64,000 nt of DNA from Sphingobacterium psychroaquaticum (GTDB lineage Bacteria; Bacteroidota; Bacteroidia; Sphingobacteriales; Sphingobacteriaceae): NCBI RefSeq assembly GCF_900177625.1, contig NZ_FXAU01000004.1, forward strand, positions 310,001 to 374,000, written 5' to 3'. Made by a program: the position numbers and the translations under genes. This document shows, piece after piece, positions 46,298-54,638 of this stretch; the stretch's first letter is position 1, and the number at the start of each line of letters is the position of its first letter. Below the pieces are notes generated by a model that made no database searches, was not told where the DNA came from, and worked only from the letters and a program-made list of their open reading frames with translations.

Positions 46298-46909
46298 TTA
46301 CTGCTCCAGCAAAGCGTATTTCTTAATCCAACTCTTCACATCTTCTAACCCCTGAAGCGTCATCAGATTTGTAAAAATAAAAGGACGTTCACCACGCATC
46401 CGTGTTGCATCACGCTCCATAACACCTAAATCTGCGTTAACATAAGGAGCAAGGTCAATCTTATTGATCAAAAGCAAATCTGAGCGTGTAATGCCCGGGC
46501 CGCCCTTTCTTGGGATCTTTTCGCCTTCAGCTACATCAATTACAAAGATGGTTACGTCGGCCAAATCTGGACTAAAAGTAGCCGTAAGATTATCGCCCCC
46601 ACTCTCCACAAAGATGATTTGTGTGTCCGGAAACTTCCTTGCTAAATCCTCAACCGCTTCAATATTCATAGAAGCATCTTCACGAATCGCTGTATGCGGA
46701 CATCCACCAGTTTCCACCCCTGCTATACGTTCCGCTGGTAAGGCGGAGTTCTTCTGTAAGAACTGGGCATCTTCTTTGGTATAAATATCGTTTGTGACGA
46801 CACAAATACTGTACTCTTTTGACATCTCACGTGTCAATCGTTCTATTAAGGCTGTCTTACCCGAGCCAACCGGACCGGCAACGCCAATTTTTACATAATT
46901 TCTGTTCAT
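46298..46909 (-). CDS. ureG: Urease accessory GTPase UreG
   Basis: The 203-residue SIMIBI GTPase has P-loop GPVGSGKTA (12-20), the nickel-binding CPH motif at 70-72 ([16 protein letters not shown]), EESGG-like [16 protein letters not shown], and NKIDLA base recognition. UreG hydrolyses GTP to drive nickel insertion. The gene is separated from ureF upstream by a 358-nt repeat-filled gap, unlike the tight spacing elsewhere in the cluster. Confidence 0.97.
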   Translation of the reverse strand: MNRNYVKIGVAGPVGSGKTALIERLTREMSKEYSICVVTNDIYTKEDAQFLQKNSALPAERIAGVETGGCPHTAIREDASMNIEAVEDLARKFPDTQIIFVESGGDNLTATFSPDLADVTIFVIDVAEGEKIPRKGGPGITRSDLLLINKIDLAPYVNADLGVMERDATRMRGERPFIFTNLMTLQGLEDVKSWIKKYALLEQ

Positions 46910-47049
46910 TTTTTTACTTCTTTACTATTTCATTTTCTCTCCAAGGGAGGGAACAATCCCAGCCCCTACAGTAGGAGACCTTTGCTTTGTTTATCAAGAT
47001 TGTCGTTTCTTCTTGTCTCAGGCGAACTAGGATGCCCCACAAAAGCAAT

Positions 47050-47074
47050 GTCACACTGAGCTTGTCGAAGTGCT
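47050..47074 (+). repeat. Dispersed repeat C copy
   Basis: GTCACACTGAGCTTGTCGAA then GTGCT. The complement is the widespread CTTCGACAAGCTCAGTG word of bacterial intergenic repeats. Confidence 0.7.
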
Positions 47075-47090
47075 ATATCAACATCTATAA

Positions 47091-47122
47091 GGCACGAGCC
47101 ACAGGCTCGCGCCAGCGAAGAG
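47091..47122 (+). repeat. Dispersed repeat A, complete copy
   Basis: GGCACGAGCCACAGGCTCGC then GCCAGCGAAGAG. It contains a CGAGCC-ACA-GGCTCG hairpin. The 27 bases CACGAGCC...CAGCGAA are identical to the minus strand of 52294-52320 inside the porin gene. Confidence 0.85.
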
Positions 47123-47267
47123 CATCACAACCCTACATTTTTTCCGTTGAGGAGGCACGTCGTGGCAGTCTTTACTCCTTAGTCCTATTCCCCTCCTTTA
47201 CTCATTACCAACTACGCACTCCCCTCTCCAAACTACCAACGACTCCCTACCAACTACCTCCTACTTC

Positions 47268-47954
47268 CTAAGAAATGTAAATACGCGTATACAACTTCTC
47301 GTGCTGCATACACCGAATATCCTGCGCGACGCAACAATTACCAATCATATCCTCAGCCAGCTCCTTCTGTTTAGCGACGAGTTCCCGAGTCAAGGGCTGC
47401 AGTTTAAATAGAATCTTTTGACCATCCATCTGGCTAATAGGCACCAATTTGGCACAGTTGGTCACCATACCATTCAGCGAATTATAGTAAAAGGCACTCA
47501 AAGCATCTTCAAAACTAATATGTTGCGAATGTGCATACATCGCAAAAGCCATAGCGTAATGCCCATGCGCTCTGCCGGACTGGATCGATTCGAGGTAACT
47601 CTTACAGCGGCGCACCGACTTTAGATTTTCAACCACCTTCAGGAAGCGGATAGCCAGCTTCTTACTGGCATCACGTATTTCAGAGGGAGACTTCAACGTC
47701 GTAATAAAACGATCCAAAGCCAGCAACTTATCTTTGGTCGCACGCTTTTCGCATATCTTCCACGTTTCCCAAAAGAAAGCTGCATCATTGTAATAGAAAC
47801 TATAACGCAACATCGATGTCGCATAAGCTTCCGCCGTTGCACTATCTTTCACAATACGTTTATCGATATAAGTCTCCAGCCCATAGGAGTGTGTAAATCC
47901 TCCGATTGGGAAAACCGAATCGTTAATCTGTAATAATGTCAATAATGGATTCAT
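47268..47954 (-). CDS. ureF: Urease accessory protein UreF
   Basis: I chose the ATG at 47954 (MNPLLTLLQINDSVFPIGGF, 228 residues). The opening with FPIGGFTHSYGLETYI is the UreF hallmark, and GRAHGHYAMAFAMYAHSQHI and NSLNGMVTNCAKLVPISQMDGQKIL match the rest of the family. UreF joins UreD and UreG to activate urease. It overlaps the end of ureE by 32 nt, so it is translationally coupled with it. The 3' neighbour ureG is 358 nt away. Confidence 0.94.
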   Translation of the reverse strand: MNPLLTLLQINDSVFPIGGFTHSYGLETYIDKRIVKDSATAEAYATSMLRYSFYYNDAAFFWETWKICEKRATKDKLLALDRFITTLKSPSEIRDASKKLAIRFLKVVENLKSVRRCKSYLESIQSGRAHGHYAMAFAMYAHSQHISFEDALSAFYYNSLNGMVTNCAKLVPISQMDGQKILFKLQPLTRELVAKQKELAEDMIGNCCVAQDIRCMQHEKLYTRIYIS

Positions 47955-48447
47955 CAATCGTTGGTGCTAATGTTATTTTAAAACTAGTCTGTACAGACCA
48001 TTCGTGTATTTTTAGGGTTTGTGCCTGACTGATTACTTTATCGCTAATTTCCACCACAAAGTCTCCACGCTTCAATAGTTCATGCAACGGCGACTCATAA
48101 GCCACGACCAAACAAGCTTGATCATCTATCGCCATCGGGAGATGGCGGTTTCCAATCTCAAAACAGGCTATGGCCATCTCTCGGGCGTCCCTTGGTTTTA
48201 TGACCAAACTCTTGCACGGTAAGATCCGCAAAGCGATGCAAGTCGCTCCATCATCAACCAACACATCCCCATCTTCCAGTAACCGGTCTGCAAAATTCCG
48301 GAAACCAATTTCTCGTTTACCTACCGTGATGGCACGTATGACACGTTTTTCGACATCAAACCAATCCAGCTCCAAGAAGTCAATCTCCCGTTCCCCAAAC
48401 TGGTCTGATGTATATATATTCCCTTTTATGTCGTTCGAGACAAACAT
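47923..48447 (-). CDS. ureE: Urease accessory nickel chaperone UreE
   Basis: The 174-residue product has the N-terminal UreE domain (RAITVGKREIGFRNFADRLLEDGDVLVDDG) and the C-terminal metal-binding domain with MAIACFEIGNRHLPMAID (His102 in GNRHLP). It lacks the His-rich C-terminus of Klebsiella UreE and ends DESIIDIITD. Its ATG shares one base with the ureC stop (TAATG), so translation is coupled. It supplies nickel to UreG. A second, more diverged UreE is encoded at 44873-45289. Confidence 0.92.
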   Translation of the reverse strand: MFVSNDIKGNIYTSDQFGEREIDFLELDWFDVEKRVIRAITVGKREIGFRNFADRLLEDGDVLVDDGATCIALRILPCKSLVIKPRDAREMAIACFEIGNRHLPMAIDDQACLVVAYESPLHELLKRGDFVVEISDKVISQAQTLKIHEWSVQTSFKITLAPTIDESIIDIITD

Positions 48448-50300
48448 TAAAACAAGAAATAACGCTGCGCCATCGGAAGCACTTTCAGCGGCTCACACGT
48501 AGCCAGCACGCCGTCAATGGTCACATTATATGTTTCTGGATCCACCATGATTTCCGGGGTCGCATTGTTGTGCACCATATCTTTTTTCATTACGGTGCGG
48601 CAGCCGACTACCGGCAAGCTCTTGCGCGAAAGATTAAGGGAGGCAATAGTTCCGTTATCTATCGATACTTTAGACACAAAGTTGAAGCTGGTACTTGTTT
48701 TCGCTTTTCCATAGTGACCAAACATCTGTCTGTAAATAATTGGCTGCGGCGTAGGAATTGATGCATTTGTGTCGCCCATCTTCGAACTCACAATCATCCC
48801 TCCTTTAATAATCATTTCTGGTTTTACACCAAACAACTCAGGCTTCCACAACACCAAATCGGCATACTTACCAGGCTCAATAGAACCGACATAGCGATCA
48901 ATACCATGTGCTTTTGCCGGGTTAATCGTAAACTTCGACACATAACGCTTCACCCGGTAGTTATCATTTTCATTGGCTTTATCCTCCGCTAAGAAACCGC
49001 GCTGCACCTTCATCTTATGTGCCGTTTGAAACGTCCGTGAAATTACTTCTCCTACACGTCCCATCGCCTGACTATCCGAGCTCATGATAGAGAAAACCCC
49101 CATATCTTGTAGGATATCTTCCGCAGCAATTGTTTGCGGGCGTATCCGAGAGTCGGCGAAAGCAACATCTTCTTTCACATTCTTATCCAGGTGGTGACAC
49201 ACCATCAACATATCCAAATGTTCTTCCACCGTATTGATAGTAAAAGGTTTCGTTGGGTTAGTCGATGCCGGTAAAATATTCGGATACATCGCAATCTTAA
49301 TAATATCCGGTGCGTGCCCACCTCCTGCTCCTTCGGTATGGAACGTATGGATAACACGCCCATCGATCGCTGCCACAGTATCTTCTAGGAAACCTGTTTC
49401 ATTCAATGTATCAGCGTGGATAGCAACCTGTACATCGTACTTATCAGCCACTTTTAATGCTGTATCAATAGTCGAAATAGTCGCGCCCCAGTCTTCGTGA
49501 ATCTTCACACCTAGCGCACCCGCTTCGATCATCTCATTGATTGGCTCCATAGTCGAAACATTTCCCTTTCCAAAAATCCCGACATTGATCGGTAAATCTT
49601 CAAAAGCTTCCAGCATCTTATGAATAAACCACTTTCCAGAGGTTACCGTTGTTGCATTGGTACCATCAGCGGGGCCTGTTCCGCCGCCGATAAATGTGGT
49701 CACACCACTATACAAAGCCGTCTCTACCTGTGCCGGACTGATAAAGTGAATGTGTGTATCGATACCGCCTGCCGTGAGGATCATCCCTGCACCACTGTGT
49801 ACTTCGGTGGAAGCTCCGATAACCATCCCTGGGGTAACGCCGTCCTGTACATCTGGATTTCCAGCTTTACCGATACCAACGATCTTACCGTCTTTCATGC
49901 CCACATCAGCCTTCACAATACCCCAATGGTCAATAATAATTACGTTATTGATACAAAAATCGAGTACGTCCTCATTACGTAATGCACGAGCAGATTGCCC
50001 CATACCATCGCGGATCGTTTTACCTCCACCAAACTTATTCTCTTCGCCATACACAGCGTAATCTTTTTCAATTTCAATAAGCAGTTCTGTATCCGCCAAA
50101 CGCACCCGGTCGCCTGTCGTAGGTCCAAAAAGCGAAGCGTACTTGTCGCGTGGAATGTATAGCTCGCCATCGATATAACGGATCGATGATTTATCTAACC
50201 CTAACTTTTCGAGCCCCAATGCATTAAGCTTGGTTACTGCAATACCCGCTGTAGCGAGTCCCATGACTTTTATCCAGTCTCTTCTATTCCAATCTCCCAT
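48447..50300 (-). CDS. ureC: Urease alpha subunit UreC with Tat-like N-terminal extension
   Basis: The 617-residue product hydrolyses urea to ammonia and carbamate. All nickel ligands are present at an offset of 49 from Klebsiella numbering: His183, His185, carbamylated Lys266, His295, His321 and Asp409, plus Cys368/His369. It ends [11 protein letters not shown] like other UreC. What is odd is the start: about 45 extra residues precede the canonical [19 protein letters not shown]. They read [20 protein letters not shown], then [14 protein letters not shown]: a twin-arginine motif, a mildly hydrophobic stretch and a possible cleavage region. Met13 and then Met100 are the next methionines, so no alternative ATG gives a normal start. 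The ATG is 4 nt after ureB. An exported urease complex is an inference. Confidence 0.95.
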   Translation of the reverse strand: MGDWNRRDWIKVMGLATAGIAVTKLNALGLEKLGLDKSSIRYIDGELYIPRDKYASLFGPTTGDRVRLADTELLIEIEKDYAVYGEENKFGGGKTIRDGMGQSARALRNEDVLDFCINNVIIIDHWGIVKADVGMKDGKIVGIGKAGNPDVQDGVTPGMVIGASTEVHSGAGMILTAGGIDTHIHFISPAQVETALYSGVTTFIGGGTGPADGTNATTVTSGKWFIHKMLEAFEDLPINVGIFGKGNVSTMEPINEMIEAGALGVKIHEDWGATISTIDTALKVADKYDVQVAIHADTLNETGFLEDTVAAIDGRVIHTFHTEGAGGGHAPDIIKIAMYPNILPASTNPTKPFTINTVEEHLDMLMVCHHLDKNVKEDVAFADSRIRPQTIAAEDILQDMGVFSIMSSDSQAMGRVGEVISRTFQTAHKMKVQRGFLAEDKANENDNYRVKRYVSKFTINPAKAHGIDRYVGSIEPGKYADLVLWKPELFGVKPEMIIKGGMIVSSKMGDTNASIPTPQPIIYRQMFGHYGKAKTSTSFNFVSKVSIDNGTIASLNLSRKSLPVVGCRTVMKKDMVHNNATPEIMVDPETYNVTIDGVLATCEPLKVLPMAQRYFLF

Positions 50301-50304
50301 ACCG

Positions 50305-50688
50305 TTACTTATCTAATGTTTTAGTCGATTTGTACTTTAACTTGTTCATCTTAGCAATAGCCGCAGCTTTCACTTTCTCATTGGTATGCTTCCCATTGGT
50401 TAAACCATTGAAGCCATGAACCTCTTTCGCGCCACCAATTTCTACCAAGACTACAGACTTTTTCTCTCCCGGCTCAAAGCGCACCGCGGTACTAGCCGGA
50501 ATATTTAAACGCATGCCGAATGCTTCCTCACGGTCGAACTCTAACGCTTTATTTACTTCAAAAAAATGGTAATGTGACCCTACTTGAATCGGACGATCCG
50601 CTGTATTAGCAACCGAAATAGTGGTGGTGCGATAACCGACATTCGCCTTGATTTCTGCACCTCTTAAAAAATATTCTCCTGGAACCAT
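50305..50688 (-). CDS. ureB: Urease beta subunit UreB
   Basis: The 127-residue product has the UreB signatures [46 protein letters not shown] and [27 protein letters not shown], then [10 protein letters not shown] basic C-terminal tail ([20 protein letters not shown]) is longer than in many UreB. No signal peptide is present; the subunit would have to be carried by UreC if the complex is exported. It lies 18 nt after ureA and 4 nt before ureC. Confidence 0.96.
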   Translation of the reverse strand: MVPGEYFLRGAEIKANVGYRTTTISVANTADRPIQVGSHYHFFEVNKALEFDREEAFGMRLNIPASTAVRFEPGEKKSVVLVEIGGAKEVHGFNGLTNGKHTNEKVKAAAIAKMNKLKYKSTKTLDK

Positions 50689-50706
50689 GTTTTATATCTT
50701 TAATCG

Positions 50707-51009
50707 TTAACGAATAGGGTTATGTACCGTAACCAATTTTGTACCATCCGGAAAGGTTACTTCAATCTGTACATCGTGTATCATCTCGGGCACACCTTCC
50801 ATCACTTGTCTACGCTTTAGCAATGTGGTGCCATATTGCATCAACTCAGCAACAGTTTTCCCATCACGTGCACGCTCCATCAGCTCCGCGCTGATGTAAG
50901 CAATACTTTCAGGGTAGTTGAGTTTGACACCTCTTTTCAGGCGCTTCGCTGCTAGCTCTCCAGCAATATGCAGCATTAATTTTTCGGTTTCACGGGGTGT
51001 TAATCGCAT
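50707..51009 (-). CDS. ureA: Urease gamma subunit UreA
   Basis: The 100-residue product is a full-length Ure[85 protein letters not shown]. It has no signal peptide. ureA, ureB and ureC are separate genes as in most bacteria. It starts 27 nt after the upstream porin gene, indicating co-transcription with the porin. Confidence 0.97.
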   Translation of the reverse strand: MRLTPRETEKLMLHIAGELAAKRLKRGVKLNYPESIAYISAELMERARDGKTVAELMQYGTTLLKRRQVMEGVPEMIHDVQIEVTFPDGTKLVTVHNPIR

Positions 51010-51036
51010 AGTTGTGTTTGTTATCTATTATTGTAA

Positions 51037-52431
51037 CTACAATACAGGGATTGTAAAATATCCTCCTAGTGCAAGCCTATTAAACTTTTTGTCGCCAATC
51101 GCCAATCGATCCGCATAGGAAACCGTATTCCCGATATAGCCTAGATAGAAGCGTAAGTCCTGCTTTTTGAAGGGTTTATGCTGTATTGCTGCAAAATATG
51201 TGTAGTTCGTTCTAAAGTTCTTTCCGACTGTTTCATCGTCCCCGTGTGTAGCACTTTCTATTCCGCCCTTCAACGCCAGTTCCCACTTAGTGGTAATAAA
51301 CTGATCGTATCGCGCGATCGCCGATTTGTAAACGACATTTTGTGCGAGCTGTCTGTCTCCACCGGTGTAGGCATAAAAATCGTTTATGGCCTGAGATGCC
51401 AATAGCGCATGATCCACACCTTGTTTTGTGTAGTTTAAATCAAGGTATACCATCTGTTTTGCCGTCTGATATTTGTTTGCGAGCGCAATTCCATGATTGG
51501 TGTGACCTTGTGCAAATTGTGCTATATTGTAAGACCATTTGGTATGTATCTTTCGGTCAGCAAATGCGCCAACCCAGGTAAAATAAGCGCCCATCGGTAC
51601 TTTTGCCTGTTTCAGATCGCCCTTGCTGAAGCCGTTATTCTGGATATGATTTTCCAAAGTATTGTTCACCGTATTGTACAACTGAACATGAAAAGATTGA
51701 TTGGGATTTATCGCATAGCTAAGCTTACCACCAACGACAAACAAGTTGACGACATGGTTGATGTAGTCGGTAAAAATAAGCTCATAGATGGGATTGTTTT
51801 CGAACTCGTACGAACCGACCATCGCGCTTTGCTTACCAAGTGTCATCGACCAGTTTCTATGTTTTCCAAACTTATAATCGATATAGGCATAATCCAACGC
51901 AGCCGAACTGTTATCAAGTGCAATCGGGGCGAAAGAACGGTTTAATCGAAAGCGTACTTTGTAGCTAAGGTCTTCGTTGTATCGTCCATGGAGTAACAAC
52001 CGGATATCATCGAGATTCATTCGGGTGCGTGCGCTTTCCTGATTGAGGTTATCAGCATTCAACGCGGCCCGGAAAAGGACGTCGAGGTTGAAGAGTTCTG
52101 CTTTTGTAGGTTCGGCTTTAGTTGGCACAGTGTGTATAGTGTCTAGCGGCGAGGCATCATGGATATCTGTTGCTTTATCTAGAGACACGAGCTGAAAGCT
52201 CGCGCCAGCAATTTGAGCTTCTCCTAACAGATTGCCACGTCGTTCCTCTGCGTGATGATGCAGAGAACCAGCAAGAAAAGCTTTTGATTCTTTTTCGCTG
52301 GCGCGAGCCTGTGGCTCGTGTCCAACTAACAGATTGCCACGTCGTTCCTTTTCGCAATGACGGAGTGAACCTACAGCAAAAGCTGGAACCGAACAAAAAA
52401 CAATAAAAAGGAAAGCGATAATCTTACTCAT
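51037..52431 (-). CDS. Outer-membrane porin (Porin_O_P-like) with repeat-derived N-terminus
   Basis: I chose the ATG at 52431 (MSKIIAFLFIVFCSVPAFA, 464 residues), a classic signal peptide with cleavage after AFA. The C-terminal 340 residues are beta-barrel-like (RTRMNLDDIRLLLHGRYNED, SMTLGKQSAMVGSYEFENNP, RFYLGYIGNTVSYADRLAIG) and resemble phosphate-selective porins O/P. Residues about 21-85 are unlike any porin: they contain two copies of RRGNLL with period 34 residues and read as translations of the dispersed intergenic repeats (52177-52371). The gene is directly upstream of ureA, so entry of urea or nickel salts is a possible role. It follows a two-component system by 78 nt. Confidence 0.87.
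   Translation of the reverse strand: MSKIIAFLFIVFCSVPAFAVGSLRHCEKERRGNLLVGHEPQARASEKESKAFLAGSLHHHAEERRGNLLGEAQIAGASFQLVSLDKATDIHDASPLDTIHTVPTKAEPTKAELFNLDVLFRAALNADNLNQESARTRMNLDDIRLLLHGRYNEDLSYKVRFRLNRSFAPIALDNSSAALDYAYIDYKFGKHRNWSMTLGKQSAMVGSYEFENNPIYELIFTDYINHVVNLFVVGGKLSYAINPNQSFHVQLYNTVNNTLENHIQNNGFSKGDLKQAKVPMGAYFTWVGAFADRKIHTKWSYNIAQFAQGHTNHGIALANKYQTAKQMVYLDLNYTKQGVDHALLASQAINDFYAYTGGDRQLAQNVVYKSAIARYDQFITTKWELALKGGIESATHGDDETVGKNFRTNYTYFAAIQHKPFKKQDLRFYLGYIGNTVSYADRLAIGDKKFNRLALGGYFTIPVL
52177..52371 (-). repeat. In-frame block of dispersed repeats A and B inside the porin gene
   Basis: On the minus strand, CGTCATTGCGAAAAGGAACG, then ACGTGGCAATCTGTTA, matches the CGTCATTGCGA-type repeat. 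A 22-bp word TAACAGATTGCC...GTTCC is identical at 52225-52246 and 52327-52348 (offset 102). Repeat A occurs at 52294-52320 (identical to 47093-47119 over 27 bp) and, inverted and with altered loop, at 52186-52210. The frame stays open throughout. Confidence 0.85.
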
Positions 52432-52509
52432 GAACGTCAATTAGATATACTCGACAGCAAGTATATAACTGACTATTAAAAATAGAATAAGAGCGAGATT
52501 AAAATAAGA

Positions 52510-53895
52510 TTAGAAGGTCTGACCGTGCGTTGGAAGCTTTACGGTAACTGTTGTTCCAAACCCTTCTTCTGAAGTAATATACATTTCACCTTGGTGAACA
52601 TCAATAATATTTTTGGCTAGCAATAACCCAAGACCATTACCATAAGTTGAACCTACATTGGAAGCCCGGTAAAATGAATCATAAATAAACTCTTGTTCAC
52701 CAGATGGAATCCCTATTCCCTGGTCACTAATTTGAACAACCACATGTCCTTCGCGCACCATGAGCTTAATACTTACCATCCGGTCGTTCCCATACTTAAA
52801 AGCGTTTGAAACAATATTACTCAACGCTATATATAGAAGATTCGGGTTCCCAAAAACCTCAAGCGAAGCACTATCCTCCGGGATATCGTCAAAATCCAAT
52901 TCTATATTTTTATCCGGTTCCACACTCCGCTCCGAGTTAATCACCCGAAACAACAGCTCATCTATTCGGATAACCTCCTGAATACGTTTATTTTCGTTCA
53001 TCCCTGTCTTAGCTAGCGTCAGGAGATTATTAACAATCAAAATCATACGATCCACCTCTTCCAAAATCTTGGTCAATGGTTGGTAAGCTTCATCATTGGC
53101 GTTACAATCCTTCAATGCCAACTGTGCTTCTCCTTTGATAATTGTCAATGGAGTCCGGAAAGAATGGGATGCATTTCCAAGGAAACTACGTTGAGATTTT
53201 ACAGCAATTTCGAGTCGCCCAATCATATCATTAAAACTATCGATAAGCGAACTAATCTCGTCCTTTGCCTCATTACGCTTACGCAGCCGTAGACTCAGAC
53301 TGGCAATACTAATTTTCTTAATTTCTTTATCCAGCAAGGAGATAGGTCGGATGATACTATTCGAGAAAACAAAGGCGACCAAAGCGACCACTAAGATGGC
53401 TATAATACCTCCCGAGATCAAAGCTCGATCCAGAAAATCTTGTTCAGCAAGACCATAATCATCTCGCCCAGAGGAAATTACCATCAAGTCTTTACTATGC
53501 AAAGAATCCACAAAAAACACCGCCAAATAGGCCGTATCCTTATTCATGTACTCAGCAGTCCCCTTCGCCAAAGTCCTCGCATAGAAATCTTCCGGCAAAG
53601 CTAGGTTCGGTTTATCCTTAATGTCCGTGGCATTCTTTTCTATTCGCAGGATGTAATCATTCCCTTCTGATAGTTGGCGCAAATAATCGCGTCTTACCTC
53701 ATAATACAATTGACTTAGGTACTCGTCATTTTCTAAGGTGTGCTTTCCAACAATACGTGCATTCTCCTCCAAGCGGTGAAAGAATTTCGTCCGCAAACTA
53801 TCCCTCGTAAAATAGGAAACGTAAACCGCAAACCCTCCCAATAAGAGAAAAGTGATAAAGAAGAAAAGGAGGAAGATTTTTAATTTAATTTTCAT
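52510..53895 (-). CDS. Membrane sensor histidine kinase (HAMP, HisKA, HATPase)
   Basis: The 461-residue product has TM1 (about 9-29), a periplasmic sensor of about 130 residues, TM2 (about 160-178), a HAMP domain (IIRPISLLDKEIKKISIASL), HisKA with His244 (LGNASHSFRTPLTIIKGEAQ) and HATPase motifs IALSNIVSNAFKYGND, DQGIGIPSGEQEFIYDSFYRA and GNGLGLLLAKNI. It overlaps the response-regulator gene by 11 nt. The porin-urease genes start 78 nt downstream on the same strand, so transcriptional read-through is possible. The signal is not known. Confidence 0.95.
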   Translation of the reverse strand: MKIKLKIFLLFFFITFLLLGGFAVYVSYFTRDSLRTKFFHRLEENARIVGKHTLENDEYLSQLYYEVRRDYLRQLSEGNDYILRIEKNATDIKDKPNLALPEDFYARTLAKGTAEYMNKDTAYLAVFFVDSLHSKDLMVISSGRDDYGLAEQDFLDRALISGGIIAILVVALVAFVFSNSIIRPISLLDKEIKKISIASLSLRLRKRNEAKDEISSLIDSFNDMIGRLEIAVKSQRSFLGNASHSFRTPLTIIKGEAQLALKDCNANDEAYQPLTKILEEVDRMILIVNNLLTLAKTGMNENKRIQEVIRIDELLFRVINSERSVEPDKNIELDFDDIPEDSASLEVFGNPNLLYIALSNIVSNAFKYGNDRMVSIKLMVREGHVVVQISDQGIGIPSGEQEFIYDSFYRASNVGSTYGNGLGLLLAKNIIDVHQGEMYITSEEGFGTTVTVKLPTHGQTF

Positions 53896-54577
53896 GCGGG
53901 AGTCTCAGTACATAGCCCATTCCAACGATTGTATGCAGCAACTTCGCCCTGTGGTCTTTATCAATTTTTTTTCGGAGGTAGTTCATATATACATCCACTA
54001 CATTGGTACTCATATTAAAACCAATCCCCCATACCGCTTCCAGAATATCAATCCGCGAAAGCACTATGTTTTTATTGTTCAATAAGTACTCCAGCAGTCG
54101 GAATTCTGTCGCTGTCAGCACCACATTTTTATCGCCACGTACGACCGTTTTTCGCGCCGTATTCAAGGTCAGATCTGCAATGGACAGCAAATCATCGTCG
54201 ATAGTACGCTGTGTAGACGTACTTTTTCGTCCATAGCGCTGTACCCGTGCACGTAATTCCTCCAGATTAAAAGGCTTGGTCAGATAGTCGTCCGCATCGC
54301 TGCTAAATCCTTCCACAATATCCTCTGTTTGATCTAATGCAGACAAAATTAGAATTGGCACCTTCTTGTTGGACTGTCTAATTTTCCGACACACCTCAAA
54401 ACCGCTCATTTCTGGCAGCATCACATCAAGAATAATTAGGTCATACGAATTAGACAACGCCATAGCAAGTCCCGTCTTGCCATTTAATGCAACAGAGATA
54501 TTACATCCGAGCGAATTAAGCCCTCTACGGATCAATGAAATGACTGCGGTCTCATCTTCGACCAAAAGAATTTCCAA
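53885..54577 (-). CDS. OmpR-family response regulator
   Basis: The 230-residue product has a receiver with acidic LLVEDE, phosphoacceptor Asp51 (DLIILDVMLPEMSG) and Lys in YLTKPFNLEELRARVQ, followed by a winged-helix OmpR/PhoB domain (TATEFRLLEYLLNNKNIVLSR, NVVDVYMNYLRKKID). It starts at TTG, with AGAAAGG just upstream. It is the first gene of the two-component pair. Targets are unknown; the porin-urease operon downstream is a candidate. Confidence 0.95.
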   Translation of the reverse strand: MEILLVEDETAVISLIRRGLNSLGCNISVALNGKTGLAMALSNSYDLIILDVMLPEMSGFEVCRKIRQSNKKVPILILSALDQTEDIVEGFSSDADDYLTKPFNLEELRARVQRYGRKSTSTQRTIDDDLLSIADLTLNTARKTVVRGDKNVVLTATEFRLLEYLLNNKNIVLSRIDILEAVWGIGFNMSTNVVDVYMNYLRKKIDKDHRAKLLHTIVGMGYVLRLPHEN

Positions 54578-54625
54578 TGCCTAACCTTTCTTAAGTGAAC
54601 GACCCCAAAGTTAACTTTTCTTTCT

Positions 54626-54633
54626 TATTTTTG
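54626..54633 (+). promoter_or_regulatory. -7 box (TATTTTTG) 5 nt before a start codon
   Basis: TAnnTTTG on the plus strand, separated by only 5 nt from the ATG at 54639. A transcript starting at the usual distance would begin at or next to the start codon. Confidence 0.55.
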
Positions 54634-54638
54634 CCGTC

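Larger units (their letters stand above)
46910..47267. other. Repeat-filled gap between ureF and ureG
   Basis: 358 bases without a gene inside the urease cluster. In order on the plus strand: a dispersed repeat C copy (47050-47074), a 27-bp repeat A copy (47093-47119), a repeat B remnant (CCGTTGAGGAGGCACGTCGT, 47144-47163) and CCAACTACnn-type short repeats (47210-47267). It looks like a site where several families accumulated. Confidence 0.8.

Noticed and set aside
46910..47267. Insertion sequence remnant in the ureF-ureG gap
   Set aside because: No transposase fragment or terminal inverted repeat is visible; it is explained by short dispersed repeats.
52441..52509. Terminator between the two-component genes and the porin
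   Set aside because: Only a 5-bp CTATT/AATAG stem is present; too weak to list.
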